Shown: positions 45,848 to 55,318 of the stretch, piece by piece | Layout: every line of letters starts with the position of its first letter | Numbering within the stretch: the stretch's first letter is position 1 | Assembly (NCBI GenBank): GCA_964604155.1 | Contig: CAZRXY010000105.1 | Location: forward strand, 4,557-68,556 | Source: Stygibacter sp964604155 | Lineage (GTDB): Bacteria > Cloacimonadota > Cloacimonadia > Cloacimonadales > TCS61 | Direction of reading: 5' to 3' | DNA length: 64,000 nt | Position numbers and translations under genes: made by a program | Notes under the pieces: generated by a model | Databases searched by the model: none | Told to the model about the DNA's origin: nothing | Seen by the model: the letters and a program-made list of their open reading frames with translations, nothing else

Positions 45848-48313
45848 CTATTTCAGGAGCAGGCATTTGCCTGTTTTGGTAAAATCCGGTACTTGTAATT
45901 TATAGAAATATATACCAGTTGGGGCAATAGTGCCGGAATCCGTTGTTCCTTCCCAGGTTACCGTATGAATACCTGCGTTAAGCTGATGATTGATCAGGGT
46001 TTTGATCAATTGTCCTTTCAAGTTATAAACAGTCAGTTTAACCGGTTTGTCATCAATCAGGTGGAAAGAGATTGTCGTAGCCGGGTTAAATGGATTGGGA
46101 TAATTATGGAGATTTATTGAATTTGTGAGCACTTCTTCTTGGTTGTGCGTTTGTCCTGCAGGCAAAGCCAGGATTTCCACATCATCAATATTCCAGCCGC
46201 AGTATCGCCAGCCACTATCGGTTGAGCCCATAGTCCAGCGTAGATAAACGGATTGCTGGTCATCGGCAAATTCGGAGATATCCAGATTCATTTCCTGCCA
46301 ATCATCATCGGTGATCTCCTGTTCATTAGTCCATATAGTCTGCCAGTTTTCATTATCATTACTTATGCGGATATAGGCGTGGTCATAAGCGGGTTGCTCA
46401 ACTCCCAGCCAGCGTCGGAATTGAAGCTGTACGCTAAACAAAGCCGTGCAATCAATGGCATTGGAGGTCAGGTGTTTTTCGCTTAGGTTATTAGGATAAT
46501 CCCCCAGCAGATTGTAGCCATAAACGTTACTTCCGGTATATCCGGCAGTTGGGTCTGGCTCACCATACTGACCGCCACCGCCTTGAGGAATTCCCCATTC
46601 CCAGTCGGCTTCGCAGGTCCAGCCCGGGTCTTCGTCCATATTCCACAAATAATAGCCGATATGCTCTCCGACCAGCAGCAGAACCTGCCGCTGAGTATCG
46701 CCGATATGATCAGTGAGATTAATAAAATCTATCTGGGTCTGGTAGGCACCTGCAGGCAGTTCAGAAGCAGCAGGAGAAATTTCTGCAATCACAAGAGCGG
46801 CTTCGGCAGCAGCCAGAGTGCCAGAAGTATTATGGGTTAAAGAGAGCCAGTTCACCTCATCCGGTATTATAATTTCAAATTCAATTTCATCCAGACTGCA
46901 ATTCTCAAACTCCCAGGTAAAGGAATTCGGTTCAAAATCACCCCCTTCTGCCCCACTGGATTTAAATCCTGTTTCGGGATAAACCTTAAGCCCCATATCA
47001 GAAGTTAAAGCTTTTATGCAGAAATTGGCAGTGCCATTCCAACCGGGTTGTGAAAAAGCATAATCATAGAAATCAAGCCACAGGTTACCCACCTGATAAA
47101 AACTTTCATCAGGATTAGCAGAGGATTCTACAACAGTGCGGTATTGAGCCCCCAGGAGCACCGGGACATCTGAAGAGCGGTCAAAGGGATAAGCCTGATC
47201 CGAAAGCTGGAGATATAGATAAAAATCATCACCTTCTGAGATAGCGAAGGGAGAATCAAGTTCTGCCGTGTGCAAGCCATAATGATCACAATACCCACTC
47301 ACAGAACCTAACTGGTTTGTGAGATTGCCATCAATAAAATCATCATAGATAATTGCTTCATAAGCGACTTCATCGTTGGCAGTAAAAAAATTGACTGCCT
47401 TGACAATTTCGCTGTTGTCTGCGATAAATTTATTGAATACTGCAAAGCCTTCTTGAAAGGTATCACGCCAGCCATGATAGTCATGATAATAGACATTATC
47501 ATACTGCATGGGTTCCACCTGCTGAAAAGAGATAGCACCCATTTCAGGATGCTGGCAGGAATATTTGTCATAATAAGAAATCCAAAAATAGCCGTCATAG
47601 CCCCAGTCTTCACCCCAACTGTTTTTGACCAGCCAGGCTCCGGGTTGTGGTGCCTGAGTATCACGATTATCATCCCAGCCGATGATCGCTACAGCATGAT
47701 TGGGCTCCATATTGCTGGTTGGCGGCTGGTAGTGATTATATTGGTAATTAATGAAGCTGTTATCATAGCACATACAGGTACCCAGCACGCCGTGCTCCAT
47801 AATGGCAGATTTGATTGAGTCTATAGCAGTGAGATTTTCACCGGCGATATACCAGATAATCTCACGGGCATAATACTTGTGATAGGAAGGATCATCACGC
47901 AAAGGAGGTGTGGCATAGGACTGACCGTCAATATCACGGACAGCTCCTTCACCGCGTGACAGATAGGCAGAAGTAACCAGATAGTCTCCGCCCATATGAA
48001 CTTCCAGCCCACTACCTGAAGGGGGTTCTAGATCATCATTATTGTGCTGATTGAATCCATTCCACCAGTCCAGATGATATTCAGCGAGAGCAGGTTCGCC
48101 GGCTTCGCCGTTATTTGACCAGGAATTGTTTATCATCATGTTTCCTTCCATTGCAGCTACGGCGCTATGCGTCCAGCAGGTACCGCCCTGCTGGTTTTTA
48201 ACTGAAGTCACATAATTTATGCCATTTACATCTCTAAGATCAAAGGCAGCAGGTGGGTCGGCAATCATAAACCCTATTGAAAACAAGAAAAAGACCAATA
48301 TCATTTTTTTCAT
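45848..48313 (-). CDS. Secreted papain-like (C1) cysteine protease with sorting tail
   Basis: An 821-residue exported protein. GGAG precedes the ATG and a signal peptide follows (MKKMILVFFLFSIGFMIADP). The C1 catalytic residues are in place: C46 in GGTCWTHSA, H206 in NHAVAIIGWDD and N231 in WLVKNSWGEDWGYDG. Downstream come a lectin-like beta region (about 270-420), a BACON-like domain (about 450-545), a MAM- or jelly-roll-like domain (about 555-730) and a YPNPFNP C-terminal sorting domain (from about 740). It probably digests extracellular protein, consistent with amino-acid-fermenting relatives. It shares the sorting tail with the proteins at 196 and 30282, but not their dockerin-like module. 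Confidence 0.93.
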   Translation of the reverse strand: MKKMILVFFLFSIGFMIADPPAAFDLRDVNGINYVTSVKNQQGGTCWTHSAVAAMEGNMMINNSWSNNGEAGEPALAEYHLDWWNGFNQHNNDDLEPPSGSGLEVHMGGDYLVTSAYLSRGEGAVRDIDGQSYATPPLRDDPSYHKYYAREIIWYIAGENLTAIDSIKSAIMEHGVLGTCMCYDNSFINYQYNHYQPPTSNMEPNHAVAIIGWDDNRDTQAPQPGAWLVKNSWGEDWGYDGYFWISYYDKYSCQHPEMGAISFQQVEPMQYDNVYYHDYHGWRDTFQEGFAVFNKFIADNSEIVKAVNFFTANDEVAYEAIIYDDFIDGNLTNQLGSVSGYCDHYGLHTAELDSPFAISEGDDFYLYLQLSDQAYPFDRSSDVPVLLGAQYRTVVESSANPDESFYQVGNLWLDFYDYAFSQPGWNGTANFCIKALTSDMGLKVYPETGFKSSGAEGGDFEPNSFTWEFENCSLDEIEFEIIIPDEVNWLSLTHNTSGTLAAAEAALVIAEISPAASELPAGAYQTQIDFINLTDHIGDTQRQVLLLVGEHIGYYLWNMDEDPGWTCEADWEWGIPQGGGGQYGEPDPTAGYTGSNVYGYNLLGDYPNNLSEKHLTSNAIDCTALFSVQLQFRRWLGVEQPAYDHAYIRISNDNENWQTIWTNEQEITDDDWQEMNLDISEFADDQQSVYLRWTMGSTDSGWRYCGWNIDDVEILALPAGQTHNQEEVLTNSINLHNYPNPFNPATTISFHLIDDKPVKLTVYNLKGQLIKTLINHQLNAGIHTVTWEGTTDSGTIAPTGIYFYKLQVPDFTKTGKCLLLK

Positions 48314-48351
48314 ACTATCTCCAGTTCTTTATTTACCACATGGAAAGGGTC

Positions 48352-48379
48352 TATATCATTATGCGATAATTTGTGTCAA
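48352..48379 (-). promoter_or_regulatory. Promoter of the C1 protease gene
   Basis: On the minus strand TTGACA (48379-48374) is followed by 16 bases and GATATA (48357-48352), close to a sigma-70 consensus and about 40 bases upstream of the start. Confidence 0.5.
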
Positions 48380-48406
48380 CCAGCTTTTTTTACTTTGTTA
48401 TTTTTC

Positions 48407-48440
48407 CCCCTGATATGTGAGGGTAAATTATACCTTGACA
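48407..48440 (+). promoter_or_regulatory. Two-part upstream motif of the M23 operon
   Basis: Plus strand: CTGATATGTGAG, then TTGACA (48435-48440) 17 bases after TATG. A variant of the motif; TATGTGAG is shared with the rpmE copy at 63852-63893. Confidence 0.4.
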
Positions 48441-48498
48441 ATGGAGATAGGATATTTTTTGTGAACTTGTCTGGGTAAGTATATTGATAAGGAAGTTT

Positions 48499-49413
48499 AT
48501 GGGCATAAAATTTGAGAAAGGTAGAGGATATTCACTCGATGTGAGATTCGGCAGTAGTATGCTGCTAGTGGCGTTGTTGCTGGTATTGGCATTAGTAGCT
48601 GTATTCGCGGGGGGTGTGATATATATACAAAGGGGTTATAATGATCTGGCTATATCTCAGCAGGTGATGCTTGAGAATAGTGAGCTTAGGGAGCGGATTA
48701 CTGCATTAAACGGCGAATTAGATTCTATAATGATAAAATTGGATTTAATGGAGCGTTGGGAAGATGACATGCGGTCTCGGGAAAATTTTAAAGAGATCAA
48801 TAAAGAAGTGCGTGAGATGGGAATAGGCGGATTACCGCAGATAGACAGCGAACTCAGGTTGCGAGATGAGGGAACTAATCTGGCATATAATGTATTGGTT
48901 AACAGGCTCAATCATTTGAGAGCCAAGGTGGAATATAACTATCAGACGCATGAGGAACTGCACACAAATTATCAATTGCGGAGTGATCTGTATCGCAGTA
49001 CACCCTCGATATATCCCACTTTTGGCAGGATATCCTCGCCTTATGGGCGTCGCAGGCATCCATTAACAGGCAAGCAGGATTTTCATTATGGCATAGATTT
49101 GGCAAACAAGGTTGGGACTCCTGTCTATGCGACTGCGGCTGGAGAAGTGATCAAGACAGGCAGAACTTCCAAGATGGGCAGATATATCAGGATACGTCAT
49201 GATTTTGGTTTTGAGACTGTGTATGGTCATTTGAGCCGCATTATGGTAGAGAAAGGACATGAAGTGGAAAAGGGTCAGATCATAGCGAAGATGGGTAATA
49301 CGGGAGATTCTACTGGTCCTCATCTTCATTATGAGGTACACCGTTATAACCGTTATCGCAATCCTTCGAGTTATTTCAGCCAGGAGCGTGAAGATATAAC
49401 GCTCACAAATTAG
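48499..49413 (+). CDS. M23 (MepM-like) peptidoglycan endopeptidase
   Basis: A 304-residue protein: an N-terminal membrane helix (about 20-43), a coiled coil (about 45-155) and a LytM peptidase domain (about 175-290) with HYGIDLANKVGTPVYA, RHDFGFETVYGHLS and GPHLHYEVHRYNR providing the zinc ligands. It would cut crosslinks to allow wall growth. The start at 48499 follows AAGGAAG; a TTG five codons upstream is less likely. It heads a ten-gene operon. Confidence 0.9.
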   Translation: MGIKFEKGRGYSLDVRFGSSMLLVALLLVLALVAVFAGGVIYIQRGYNDLAISQQVMLENSELRERITALNGELDSIMIKLDLMERWEDDMRSRENFKEINKEVREMGIGGLPQIDSELRLRDEGTNLAYNVLVNRLNHLRAKVEYNYQTHEELHTNYQLRSDLYRSTPSIYPTFGRISSPYGRRRHPLTGKQDFHYGIDLANKVGTPVYATAAGEVIKTGRTSKMGRYIRIRHDFGFETVYGHLSRIMVEKGHEVEKGQIIAKMGNTGDSTGPHLHYEVHRYNRYRNPSSYFSQEREDITLTN

Positions 49414-49421
49414 AGGTATAA

Positions 49422-50315
49422 ATGGGAAAAAGCAGGATGCTCTTGAAACGAGATATCAAAGAGAAGAAAGAATTAGTGAATATCGAGATGGATCGCTATT
49501 TACCGCGAAAGGATGAGTATCCCAAGCAAATTCACAAAGCAATACGACACACTCTGTTTGCCGGTGGTAAAAGATTACGACCCTACTTGATGATTCACAC
49601 ATATTTGCTATTTTCCCGGACAGTAGAGAAGATACTTCCAATAGCCGGTGCTTTGGAGATGCTTCACACTTATACGCTTATCCATGATGATCTGCCGGAT
49701 ATAGATAATGACGAATATCGCCGTGGTAAAAAGGCATGTCATGTGATATATGGCTCCGATATTGCATTACTGGCGGGTGATTCTTTGCTGGTATATGCGA
49801 TAGAATCAATAAATTCAGCAGAAATAGACGAGAAATTAAAATTGCAATTAGTAAGAGAATTTTGTGAAGAAACCGGGCACAGAGGTTTGATAGCCGGTCA
49901 AATAGTTGATATAGCATCAGAGGGCAAAAAAATTAGCGAGAAGGATTTAAAATATATTCACACAAATAAGACCGGCAAATTGATCAATCTTGCAATCCGG
50001 TTTGGCTGTCTTTTGGGCAAGGCATCAGAAGCAGATATGGAAAATATGAAAGTTTTTGGAGACAAGCTTGGTCTTGCGTTTCAGATCATGGATGATATTC
50101 TGGATATAGAGGGAGATCTGGCGACTTTAGGAAAAAGCGTGGGTAAAGATGAAAATTCGCAGAAGGCTACCTATCCTGCGTTTGCCGGTTTGGAAGAATC
50201 AAGGGAGAAAGCGGAGAGGCTGATATCCGGTGCTCGTGAGAGATTAGAGAAATACGGAGAAAAGGCAATCTATCTTGATTTGCTGGCAGAATTTATCATA
50301 ACGCGTAAGTATTAG
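49422..50315 (+). CDS. ispA: Polyprenyl diphosphate synthase (IspA-like)
   Basis: A 297-residue prenyltransferase with both aspartate-rich motifs: HDDLPDIDNDEYRRG near residue 88 and MDDILDIEGD near 225, plus HAIRHTLFAGGKRLRPYL-type start (KAIRHTLFAGGKRLRPYLM). It joins isopentenyl diphosphate to allylic primers, giving farnesyl or geranylgeranyl diphosphate for undecaprenyl phosphate and quinone synthesis. GAGG precedes the ATG. The product length is not readable with certainty. Second gene in the operon after the M23 gene. Confidence 0.92.
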   Translation: MGKSRMLLKRDIKEKKELVNIEMDRYLPRKDEYPKQIHKAIRHTLFAGGKRLRPYLMIHTYLLFSRTVEKILPIAGALEMLHTYTLIHDDLPDIDNDEYRRGKKACHVIYGSDIALLAGDSLLVYAIESINSAEIDEKLKLQLVREFCEETGHRGLIAGQIVDIASEGKKISEKDLKYIHTNKTGKLINLAIRFGCLLGKASEADMENMKVFGDKLGLAFQIMDDILDIEGDLATLGKSVGKDENSQKATYPAFAGLEESREKAERLISGARERLEKYGEKAIYLDLLAEFIITRKY

Positions 50316-50317
50316 TA

Positions 50318-50755
50318 ATGAATATCGGCATAAAACTATTATCTCCCTTAGCGAGAATACCGCAGAAAATGAGTGAAAATTCATCGGGCTATGATCTATT
50401 TGCGGCAGAACCAAAAGAGATCATTATGAAACCAGGCGATATCAAACTTGTATCTACGGGAATAGCGATAAGCCTGGAGCCGGGTTATGAGGCGCAGGTG
50501 AGACCCCGAAGCGGTTTGGCGATCAAGCACGGTATAGGTATATTAAATTCACCTGGCACGATAGATTCTGATTACCGGGGAGAGATCAAAGTGATATTGT
50601 TCAATTTTGGTGAAGAGGAATTTGGAATTGAGCCAGGGATGCGGATAGCACAGCTTGTGGTAGCCAGATATGAGGCTGTAGAATTTTGTGAGCTTTTGGA
50701 ATTAAATGCGACGGATCGAGGAGCCGGGGGATTTGGGCATACCGGAGTAAAATAA
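50318..50755 (+). CDS. dut: dUTP diphosphatase
   Basis: A 145-residue trimeric-type dUTPase. The five family motifs can be followed: SSGYDLFAAEP (motif 1), RPRSGLAIKHGIG (2), SPGTIDSDYRGEIKV (3), GMRIAQLVVA (4) and the C-terminal RGAGGFGHTG (5). It hydrolyses dUTP to dUMP, keeping uracil out of DNA. It starts two bases after the prenyl synthase stop, with a weak ribosome binding site, so it is probably translated by coupling. Confidence 0.95.
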   Translation: MNIGIKLLSPLARIPQKMSENSSGYDLFAAEPKEIIMKPGDIKLVSTGIAISLEPGYEAQVRPRSGLAIKHGIGILNSPGTIDSDYRGEIKVILFNFGEEEFGIEPGMRIAQLVVARYEAVEFCELLELNATDRGAGGFGHTGVK

Positions 50756-51660
50756 TGGTGCAGGCAGACATATTTAAGCGGATAGAAGAGCTGAAACAAG
50801 CGAAGAATGCTGTGATACTGGCGCATAATTATCAGGAATTAGCGATTCAGAAGGTTGCCGATTTCACGGGCGATTCGCTTCAGCTTTCGCAGATTGCATC
50901 AGGTCTGGAGCATGAGATCATCGTATTTTGCGGAGTATGTTTTATGGCAGAGACAGCCAAGCTTTTGAAACCCAAAGCAAAGGTTCTGCTTCCGGTGATA
51001 GATGCCGGCTGTCCTATGGCAGATATGATCACCGGCAGTCAGGTGCGAGAATTCAAAGCAGGTTATGCTGACCCTGTAGTAGTTTGCTACGTGAATTCAT
51101 CTGTGGAAGTGAAGGCAGAATCAGATATTTGCTGCACTTCCGGTAATGCCATAAAGGTAATAAATTCAATACCGGCAGATAAGCAGATACTCTTTGTGCC
51201 AGATAGAAATCTGGGCAGCTATGCCGCCAAGATCACAAAAAGGTCAATCAAGTTATGGCAGGGCTATTGCAACGTGCATGAATTCATCACGGAATCTGAA
51301 GTGAAGCGGGCGAAACAGAGATATCCTGGTTATAAATTTATCGCTCATCCCGAATGTAATCCGCAAGTATTGGAGATGGCAGATTTGGTGGCTTCCACTA
51401 AGGGAATGATAGATTATGTACAGGAGCATGACGGAGTGATAATAGGGACAGAGACGGGATTATATTTCCAATTGCATGACGCCTATCCTGAGAAGAAGCT
51501 GGCACCGGTGAGTGAAAAAGCGGTATGCGTAAACATGAAAAAGACAAAGCTGCAGGATGTATTAAGGTCTCTGGAAGAGGAAGAATTTAGTATAGAAATA
51601 CCTGCGGAAATAGCGGCAAGGGCTTTGCAATCCGTGGAAAAGATGCTGAGAATCAGATAA
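50755..51660 (+). CDS. nadA: Quinolinate synthase
   Basis: A 301-residue NadA close to the family norm. AHNYQELAIQKVADFTGDSL carries the substrate tyrosine, and the three [4Fe-4S] cysteines lie in DAGCPMAD (near residue 82), QGYCNVHEF (near 168) and AVCVNMKK (near 255). FCGVCFMAETAKLLKP is typical. It makes quinolinate for NAD. Its ATG overlaps the dut stop (TAATG) and GGAG lies upstream. This is probably the housekeeping copy; the divergent copy is at 25800-26726. Confidence 0.94.
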   Translation: MVQADIFKRIEELKQAKNAVILAHNYQELAIQKVADFTGDSLQLSQIASGLEHEIIVFCGVCFMAETAKLLKPKAKVLLPVIDAGCPMADMITGSQVREFKAGYADPVVVCYVNSSVEVKAESDICCTSGNAIKVINSIPADKQILFVPDRNLGSYAAKITKRSIKLWQGYCNVHEFITESEVKRAKQRYPGYKFIAHPECNPQVLEMADLVASTKGMIDYVQEHDGVIIGTETGLYFQLHDAYPEKKLAPVSEKAVCVNMKKTKLQDVLRSLEEEEFSIEIPAEIAARALQSVEKMLRIR

Positions 51661-52284
51661 TTGCCGGCAAGCAGAAATAATAGAGCGGTAGAATTACCAT
51701 TTGGCAGGACTATATATCAAAGTGAGCGGGGACAAGGAATAAGCAGCGATAGTTCTTATTTGGTCCACACTATTTTGGAGGAAGAAAAAAGCGAGACAAA
51801 CAGACTTTTGGAATTGGGTAGTGGTAATGGGATTATATCTATAATGCTCAAGCATTATAGAAGCGGCTGGGACATATCCGGCATAGAAATACAATCAGAA
51901 CTGACAGAACTGGCAAAAGCCAATGCTTTAATATGCGATTTTGAAATAGACTTCTCTAACAGCGATATCAAAGAATTTTGCTCAGAGCGAAAATACTCAT
52001 TGATAGTGACAAATCCGCCTTATCTTTCTGCTCATTCAGGGAAGATAAGCCCTATATATGAACGGGCTATAGCGAGGCATGAGATTCTCTGTAATCTGGC
52101 AGATATTATTCGCAATATGGGCAGAAACCTGCATGATGGCGGCAGGGGCTACATGATAAATCTCACAGCCCGCACTGCAGAAATCGAGAAACAGGCGGAA
52201 GAAGAAAATATGGTGCTTGACAAAATTTTTAGTAATAATTCCTGTTCAATGAGTAAAACGAGTATATACAGGATAGGAAAATGA
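51661..52284 (+). CDS. N6-adenine-type methyltransferase (TrmN6-like)
   Basis: A 207-residue class I methyltransferase. The SAM site LLELGSGNGIISIML lies near residue 43, and the adenine-N6 signature NPPY in LIVTNPPYLSAH near 120. Overall plan matches YfiC/TrmN6, which methylates A37 of tRNA-Val, but the similarity is to the family and not the specific substrate. The start is TTG (51661) directly after the nadA stop with only a weak GAGA upstream. Confidence 0.82.
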   Translation: MPASRNNRAVELPFGRTIYQSERGQGISSDSSYLVHTILEEEKSETNRLLELGSGNGIISIMLKHYRSGWDISGIEIQSELTELAKANALICDFEIDFSNSDIKEFCSERKYSLIVTNPPYLSAHSGKISPIYERAIARHEILCNLADIIRNMGRNLHDGGRGYMINLTARTAEIEKQAEEENMVLDKIFSNNSCSMSKTSIYRIGK

Positions 52285-52892
52285 TAGAGCTGAGAGGATT
52301 TGAAATAGCCGGCAGCCATAATTTCAGGTTGCGGGTGCAGGAGCTGAAATTAAACAGCGGTCAGTTCATCCAGATATATGGCAATAATAATTCTGGTAAG
52401 AGCATATTATTGAAAACATTAGCAGGTTATTATCCAAATTATAGCGGGGATTTGTTTTATAATGGGATACCGGAAAAACCGGGAAATTACAGTGTAATAT
52501 TGATAAATGATTATTTGGCAGGATTTACGCGGCAAAGTGTGAGATATAATTTATATCTGCCACTGGGGCGGATAAGCGGCAGAAAGAAGGAAAAGCTGCA
52601 GGAATTGCTTAATCAAGCCGGTTTAAACGAATTGTTAGATAAGAAATATGGCTCATTATCCCGTTCAGAAGGTAAGAGTATTGAATTAATTCGTGCTGTA
52701 ATTCAGCAGCCTCATTTTTTACTTTTTGATGATTTTGAGACATATTTTGATAACACGAGTTTAAATAATCTTACTGGAGCCTTTGATTATGCAGCCAAGG
52801 CAGGCACGGCGTTGGTAATAACGGGGCGTAAGAAATTTGAAGGCGTCACAAACAGCTATATAATTAATGCCGGAGACGTGGTGAAGCTATGA
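52281..52892 (+). CDS. ftsE: Degenerate FtsE-like ABC ATPase
   Basis: A 203-residue ABC-type ATPase. Walker A is present (YGNNNSGKSILLKTLAG, near residue 38), but the other motifs are weak: the Q-loop region reads VILINDYLAG without Q, the signature reads LSRSEGKSI in place of LSGGQ, Walker B reads FLLFDDF with Asp in place of the catalytic Glu, and the switch reads VITGRKK without His. It overlaps the FtsX-like gene by an ATGA, so it is the FtsE partner by context. FtsE normally drives FtsX to activate wall hydrolases at division; this protein may bind rather than hydrolyse ATP. Confidence 0.75.
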   Translation: MIELRGFEIAGSHNFRLRVQELKLNSGQFIQIYGNNNSGKSILLKTLAGYYPNYSGDLFYNGIPEKPGNYSVILINDYLAGFTRQSVRYNLYLPLGRISGRKKEKLQELLNQAGLNELLDKKYGSLSRSEGKSIELIRAVIQQPHFLLFDDFETYFDNTSLNNLTGAFDYAAKAGTALVITGRKKFEGVTNSYIINAGDVVKL

Positions 52893-53713
52893 AAATAAGA
52901 TTTATTATTCAGATGCTGATAATTCTTGTATTGGTGCTGGTGAATGATGGTATCTATTATCTGCGGAATTTTAGTGAAGCAGAATTAGCTCAAAGAGAGG
53001 AGGCTGCCTATATTACAATAACTGAAAACCCGGCAATACTAATAGTTTCTGGTGAACATTCAGCCGCAATCAGCGAAAAAATTGGCAATCTCTATTTTGT
53101 GGAGGAGGTGAAGCTTCAGGATAAGCAGGCACTGGTGGATGCACTTTGTGATCAATATCAGCTTGATGAAGCCAGGATGCTGCTGGATGATCTTAATTTA
53201 CCTGCCGTATTGGAAATCTATTTTTCTGCGTACCGGTTTGGTACAATAGAATCCGACCTGTTTTTGCAAGCTGCCGAAGGTGAAACAGGGATTTATCAGA
53301 TGATTTACACAGAAGAAAATTATGTGTCTGCCTGGCAGTCATTGACAAGGATACTACAAATCCAGGGAAAAATGGAGACTTATCTGCCGCGATTATATAT
53401 AGCTTTGGGGATATTGGTATTGGTGATCACAGGATATTTCAGGATTAGCTATGAGACAAGGAATCTCAAATACTGGAAAGTGTATATCCGCTCCGGTGGT
53501 CATCTGAGGCAAAAAAGACTTGTCCAGATCATGAATTCATTGCTTCTGGTTCTATTGCCGCTGGTAGCAGTGCTGGGAATGGAATATTATCTATTTTACG
53601 GAGGTTATCTGGATTATAGCCCGGATTTCTGGTTTCACATTATCAGGGCGGCAGCATTGACAACCGTTAGCGTTACCTCGCTTTTAACGCTCAGGAGAAT
53701 TAGCTATGCTTAA
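52889..53713 (+). CDS. ftsX: FtsX-like division permease
   Basis: A 274-residue protein with an N-terminal membrane helix (about 4-24), an extracytoplasmic domain (about 30-165, with VEEVKLQDKQALVDAL as in FtsX ECDs) and three C-terminal helices (about 170-192, 215-240, 245-265). This is the FtsX plan. With FtsE it links division to hydrolase activation; the two M23 peptidases in the window are possible targets. ATGA coupling with the FtsE-like gene. Sequence is divergent, so the name rests on plan plus context. Confidence 0.75.
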   Translation: MKIRFIIQMLIILVLVLVNDGIYYLRNFSEAELAQREEAAYITITENPAILIVSGEHSAAISEKIGNLYFVEEVKLQDKQALVDALCDQYQLDEARMLLDDLNLPAVLEIYFSAYRFGTIESDLFLQAAEGETGIYQMIYTEENYVSAWQSLTRILQIQGKMETYLPRLYIALGILVLVITGYFRISYETRNLKYWKVYIRSGGHLRQKRLVQIMNSLLLVLLPLVAVLGMEYYLFYGGYLDYSPDFWFHIIRAAALTTVSVTSLLTLRRISYA

Positions 53714-54275
53714 ATATATACCTAATATTCTCACAACTCTAAGGATTGTTCTGGTGCCTGTATTTGTCTGGTTTTTCTTCTTTCCAGTTCTTAGCAATCA
53801 TTTATTATGGGCAGCAGTGATCTTTATTATTGCCGAGATCACGGATTATCTGGATGGAATGATAGCGCGTAAGTATAATATTATCAGCAATTATGGCAAA
53901 GTGATGGATCCTTTGGCAGATAAGCTGCTAACAGGTGCAGCTTTAGTAGGCATCACGGTAACTCCTTATAATCTCGCCAGCGTTTATGCTGTAATCGTTA
54001 TTCTTTTCCGTGAAATTGCTGTATCCCTGCTCCGGCAGGTATATGTTAAAAGAAAAATATATATGCCGGCAAATAACTGGGGTAAATTGAAAACAGTTAC
54101 CCAGATGGTGGGATTGACTATTGCCTTGGTCTATCTGGCAATAACGCCTCAGGAAAGTGTACTGATATCTCTTATCTTCTATTACTATTTCTGGTTCGTT
54201 GCTTTGGTAACAGCTTTTTCGGGTGTTAGCTATTTTTTACCTTTATTTTTATCAGGCAGCCGGGAGGAACAATGA
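53706..54275 (+). CDS. pgsA: CDP-diacylglycerol-glycerol-3-phosphate phosphatidyltransferase
   Basis: A 189-residue membrane enzyme with the CDP-alcohol phosphotransferase motif D-x2-D-G-x2-A-R-x8-G-x3-D-x3-D readable near residue 48 (DYLDGMIARKYN to YGKVMDPLADK). It makes phosphatidylglycerol phosphate, and the start MLKYIPNILTTLRIVLVPVF fits PgsA. It overlaps the FtsX-like gene by 8 bases. Confidence 0.93.
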   Translation: MLKYIPNILTTLRIVLVPVFVWFFFFPVLSNHLLWAAVIFIIAEITDYLDGMIARKYNIISNYGKVMDPLADKLLTGAALVGITVTPYNLASVYAVIVILFREIAVSLLRQVYVKRKIYMPANNWGKLKTVTQMVGLTIALVYLAITPQESVLISLIFYYYFWFVALVTAFSGVSYFLPLFLSGSREEQ

Positions 54276-55318
54276 GAAAACTGATTTTCTTACTTCTGAT
54301 ATTTATGCTATTGGTCTCATGCGGCAAGCAGGAAAATGGCACATCAAGAGGAGAGAGCCGATCCCTTAAGGACAGAAAAAAGCCACTTGCCTGGGGACAA
54401 AGGCAAAAAATCTATGTGTTTGCCGATGACCAAGTGTGGCGCTATGCAGAAGATGAGCTCAGGAAAACGCTTGAGAGGACTTTTTATACAACAGTAAATG
54501 AGAAGATGTTTGTGTTGGAACGGATTGATTTTAATAAGCTTGAAGATTATTTTCGTTTTAACAACATAATATTTTATTGTGATGCTTCCTCAAAAGCAGA
54601 TGTGTCCAGTTATGTGCGGGAGCGTTTGGGGCAGAAGCTGGATGATGAGGTAGGTAAAAGCGGTGGGGCGATATTTCCGGCTTATAATTTATGGGCAGAT
54701 GACCAATTAGTCTTGTTTTTGGTAGGTGAAGATGAAGAGACACTATTGAGGCTCAATATCTATCAGTCAAACGAGGTGTGGGAGATATTCAGAAACAGGT
54801 TGCTTAAGCGTCTGGAATATCAGCTTTACCGAAATAATATTAAGCCTTATACGAATTATAAAGACCAGGCCTGGCAGATTGATCTACCTATGAATTTTTT
54901 GGTTTTCAGACAGGATGAGGCAAATAATTTTATCTCCTATATATCTCGTTCAAAATCTATGCCTGACCGTTACATATTCATCTATCATGAGAAGATGGGC
55001 TCTGAAGAATTAAATCGGAAGTGGCTGATAGAAAAGAGAAATGAGCTGGCGGCAATGTATTATGAGGGCGATAAATTCACAGAGGAAGATGTGATGAGCA
55101 GCAAGTGCCAAATCGCCGGATATGACTGCATCAAGCTAATGGGTCGATGGCAGAACGATAAATATGCCATTGGCGGCAGTTTTTCCTGTTTTGCTTTTCA
55201 GATACCAGAATTGGATAAGATATTTATAATTGATAATTCCGTCTATTATCCTGAAGGAGACAAATTGCCTTCACTATTAGAGCTGGAGATTATCAGTAAT
55301 TCCTTCAAACTAAAGTAA
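54272..55318 (+). CDS. DUF4837-type lipoprotein
   Basis: A 348-residue lipoprotein: lipobox LLVSC with Cys17, then a short charged linker and a domain resembling DUF4837 (WGQRQKIYVFADDQVW; ARWLIEKRNEL-like stretch near 245). The family is found in Bacteroidetes and relatives and has no known function. GGGAGG precedes an ATG that overlaps the pgsA stop (ATGA). It sits between pgsA and cca, a place suggesting only cotranscription with envelope genes. Confidence 0.78.
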   Translation: MRKLIFLLLIFMLLVSCGKQENGTSRGESRSLKDRKKPLAWGQRQKIYVFADDQVWRYAEDELRKTLERTFYTTVNEKMFVLERIDFNKLEDYFRFNNIIFYCDASSKADVSSYVRERLGQKLDDEVGKSGGAIFPAYNLWADDQLVLFLVGEDEETLLRLNIYQSNEVWEIFRNRLLKRLEYQLYRNNIKPYTNYKDQAWQIDLPMNFLVFRQDEANNFISYISRSKSMPDRYIFIYHEKMGSEELNRKWLIEKRNELAAMYYEGDKFTEEDVMSSKCQIAGYDCIKLMGRWQNDKYAIGGSFSCFAFQIPELDKIFIIDNSVYYPEGDKLPSLLELEIISNSFKLK

